The position numbers and the translations under genes were made by a program. DNA of 64,000 nt, taken from NCBI GenBank assembly GCA_932521025.1, contig OW051469.1:5716398-5780397 (forward strand), written 5' to 3'. Shown piece by piece: positions 61,369 to 64,000 of this stretch (position 1 is its first letter; every line of letters begins with the position of its first letter). The stretch comes from Oscheius onirici. Its lineage: Eukaryota; Nematoda; Chromadorea; Rhabditida; Rhabditidae. The notes under the pieces were generated by a model. That model was not told the origin of the DNA. It ran no database searches and was given only the letters and a program-made list of their open reading frames with translations.

Positions 61369-62293
61369 GTCGCGGTCATTGCATGTCCGGCGGCTGCTCT
61401 GGTCAATAAACTCTTTTTTTTCGCTCAAAGGACTACGAGTCGGGGCTCTTCAAAGACTGCTCGAAGCTCTGGACAAGATCAGATTACAAAAGAGAGAGTT
61501 TTCAAGTTAGAAGTTTAGAAAAAAAGAAAGCGGAAGAGACCCTACGGGAGCAGGCAGACATGTTTCGTGTGGTCAAGCAAGCTGCGCTTCTCTGTTTGAT
61601 CAGCTATCGAGCAGTCCCGGACACACGACGGACAGAGAGACTGGCTCCCACGTAAAACTTTTCCCCCAACTTACCCTCTGGAACATTGATTCCGCGAGGC
61701 GTCGTTCTTTTGGCAACGTCTGACAGCTTTTCCTGTAAGAAACTCTGGTTTCGAACCAGCGCGACGGCATCTATCCCATCCAGACGATCCCACTAAAGAT
61801 TCTTTTAAGATCATGTGAGTGAGATGAGTCTAGAAGAAATGTTAGCTAGTTCTAACAAGTTGCTGGACATGATTATTGTGCTTCTTTTTCTCCTGCTTCT
61901 AGATTTCCTTCTTTAGAGAATCGGTCTCCTACTCGTATCTCTTGATGATGGGTGTATGATTCCTCCGGAAGTTCATCAACCAAAGGAAGCTCTCCGTGAA
62001 CAGCTTTTTTTCTGTTCCATTTCTTGACTACTTTCGCAGTGATCCTTTCCTATCTCACCGCATCGTTGAATTTGTAGACGATGTCGACGACTTCATCATA
62101 TTCGGCTGTTCGCAAAACAAAGGGGATAAAGTTGTAGCGTTTCATCTGATTCCCAACTTTGCAAGAGGAGCACAAAAAGTTTAAAATATTTCTCTATTTA
62201 AAAGAAATCAGATTACTCTGTTGACGACTACTCATGAAAACAATTTATTAGAGTTTGTTCATAGGTACAGAAATCTGTGAATGTTATCTTTGG
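61369..62293. other. Gap between the two lustrin-type genes
   Basis: Holds the 3' UTR of the upstream gene (minus-strand AATAAA near 62247, about 47 nt after its stop) and probably the promoter of the downstream gene. At over 900 nt it is too wide for an SL2 junction. Nothing else recognised. Confidence 0.5.
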
Positions 62294-64000
62294 TTAGCAG
62301 TAGGGAAAGCCGTTTTGACAGGGAGCAGGAGGTAAGAAATTACCCGGAACGCAGCACACAAACTGTTGTTGAACAGTGGCCGACCGAATGCACGAGGAGA
62401 AACCGGGACACGTAGAATATTGAGCTTGTGGCTGACAGAACTGAAAGAACTTCAGGTTTTTGATAGAGACTGGCCACTCACAGATATTTGGTTGTCTTGA
62501 AGAGCCCATCCAGGAGGACAAGGATTGAGAACGATTTGGATGGGAGGGGGTGGAGCCACGACAGTTGAACGACAACAAATTGAGACTCCTTTGAAGTTGC
62601 TGAATAGAATTTGGTAAAGGAGAAAAAACAATAGAGAAACCTGGGCATGCAGAGGCCTTCGGGACAAGAATTGGGATCTCCGAACTGGCAAGTAATCGGG
62701 TTTTGGGCAGAAGGAACTGGAACGGCAAAACCAGGACAGACGTAGTCTTCCTAGAGAAATTGGTTCGGGCAACAGTATTTGAGGACAAACCTGTGTGCAG
62801 CAGAGTTTCTGGCCTCGAATGGATGATTCCAGACAGCTGGAAGTCACCGGACAAGTGTTTCCCTGTCTAGCTGAACAAGCTGTCAGGCGACCTAAATGTT
62901 CATGACTTCTAGATCACCAGATACACTACCATAAACATCCTTGAATCCTGTATTTCCAGACGGACATGTTCCAGGATCTCCACAACAGAGACGATTGTCT
63001 CCACAGAGGAAACCACTGGGACAGTCGGAGTCAGAGTTACAGTTCTTAGGAGAAGCGTCATCGAAATTCAAGAAGGGAACTTGTCCAGCAGGACAGAGAT
63101 CTGAATCAAGGGATACGTACCAATATCAAGTGAATACATTTGAAAATCTGTCTAGTTTTCTCGCGTTTTTGAGCAGAATATGCATAAGTTAGCGTAGTGA
63201 CCAAATAGAGGGAGCAGTGAAGACGCATGTCCTTAGGACAATGTGTTAGAGGACTGTTTGCTCGTTCTCCGGGAGGCATCTCAGAGTAAGCTGGTCCCGG
63301 TTGAATTGAGCGTCGTGACAAGCCTCGTTCTTACCTGCTGTATCGGTTCTGCAGCATTGATAGCTGGCTGTCCAGAAGTTGAAACGACAACCACCACCGT
63401 TCGGACAAGGAGTTCCACTCGGTGTGCAAGCAATAGGATTTCCAGCACCATTCTTTACAGGAGTCTGATGACGGGGGCATCCTATAGCACGACTATATAA
63501 CGAATTCAATGAAACTTACCATTGTCAGATTGACAGCACTGATATCGGTCGATGAGATGACTCCACTGACAGAGAGCTCCATTGGGACAGGCTGTTTGAC
63601 CGGGAGTACACAGAATCGGAGTCTCGTTGACTCCGAAAAAGACGGCTCTTGATCCAGCTGGACATCCCTGACCGGGATCAGAGCCACAACACCGTTTCTC
63701 GTTGGTCATCGAGTCTGTGTAGCAGAGAGCTCCACCAGGACAAGAGTTGGGAACGTTTGGATTGCAATTCAGTTCGACTCCGGAAGAGTTACGAAGAGAT
63801 CTTGTGCCAATTGGACAACCGATAGGAGGAGCTTCTTGGTGGAGAGCGATCATGCAACAGAATCCCGACTCGTGATGGCACTGACTGGGAGGAAGACATT
63901 CGGAATCCGAAGAACACTTGACCAACATGTTTCCCTTTTCTGAAAGTTTTGTGTTTTGGGGCAGAAATAAACAATAACCTTTCAGCAGACGACCCTCGAT
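62294..64000 (-). CDS. Lustrin/EB-type cysteine-rich secreted protein (3' part, runs off right edge)
   Basis: Same module type as the downstream gene: [77 protein letters not shown], and terminal [20 protein letters not shown] ending PCQNGFPYC with stop TAA 62294-62296. Each module carries a C-P-x-G-x-x-C core and closes with CC, like Pfam-type lustrin cysteine-rich repeats. Start and signal peptide lie beyond position 64000. Several small introns separate the modules. Role inferred as extracellular matrix or cuticle component; protease-inhibitor-like activity reported for some lustrin modules cannot be judged here. Confidence 0.75.

Overview
The window is nuclear DNA from a nematode. The genes are split by many very small introns, mostly 33 to 60 nt, that end in TTTCAG-like acceptors. 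Start codons often sit 2 to 30 nt after a free-standing acceptor, the hallmark of spliced-leader trans-splicing. Several gene families point to worms: DEG-3-group acetylcholine receptors, DMSR-type neuropeptide receptors, TTBK-like worm kinases and lustrin/EB-type cysteine-rich secreted proteins. The species cannot be named from the sequence alone. No CRISPR arrays, phage or bacterial genes are present.

Layout: (1) 1-4.85 kb holds two tandem DEG-3-group nicotinic receptor subunits (des-2/deg-3-like), spaced like an operon; a MITE lies in an intron of the second. (2) 4.85-15.3 kb is gene-poor. It carries one reconstructed orphan gene of 279 codons with very long introns, one of which hosts a tRNA-derived SINE. 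(3) 15.5-25.2 kb, minus strand, has the histone chaperone NASP followed by the cyclosome scaffold APC1, probably one operon. A complete globin-like gene lies on the opposite strand inside a 1.9-kb APC1 intron. (4) 25.3-27.9 kb is a nest of foldback elements and MITEs. (5) 27.98-37.6 kb, plus strand, is a housekeeping block: TMEM42, SF3A3, DNAJC9, DIMT1 (the last three closely spaced, operon-like) and the mRNA cap methyltransferase CMTR1, which has a tRNA-like sequence in one intron. (6) 39.4-42.2 kb has a cysteine-rich membrane protein, a small TSP1-domain secreted protein and an orphan 172-residue protein. (7) 43.6-45.4 kb is a 5'-truncated RTE-type LINE with a perfect 12-bp target duplication. 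(8) 45.6-49.7 kb, minus strand, is KANSL3. A 2-kb intron of it contains a frameshifted CK1/TTBK-like kinase gene on the other strand and a second copy of the MITE seen near 26.5 kb. (9) 54.3-58.6 kb is a DMSR-like peptide GPCR with a long first intron, behind 4.6 kb of sequence without recognisable genes. (10) 58.7-64 kb, minus strand, has two tandem lustrin-type cysteine-rich secreted proteins; the second runs off the right edge.

Functional themes are neuronal receptors (cholinergic and peptidergic), chromatin and cell cycle (NASP, APC1, KANSL3), RNA processing (SF3A3, DIMT1, CMTR1) and extracellular cysteine-rich proteins. Exon structures were read by eye from splice consensus, phase agreement and remembered family similarity. 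Boundaries are good to a base or so where stated and approximate elsewhere.
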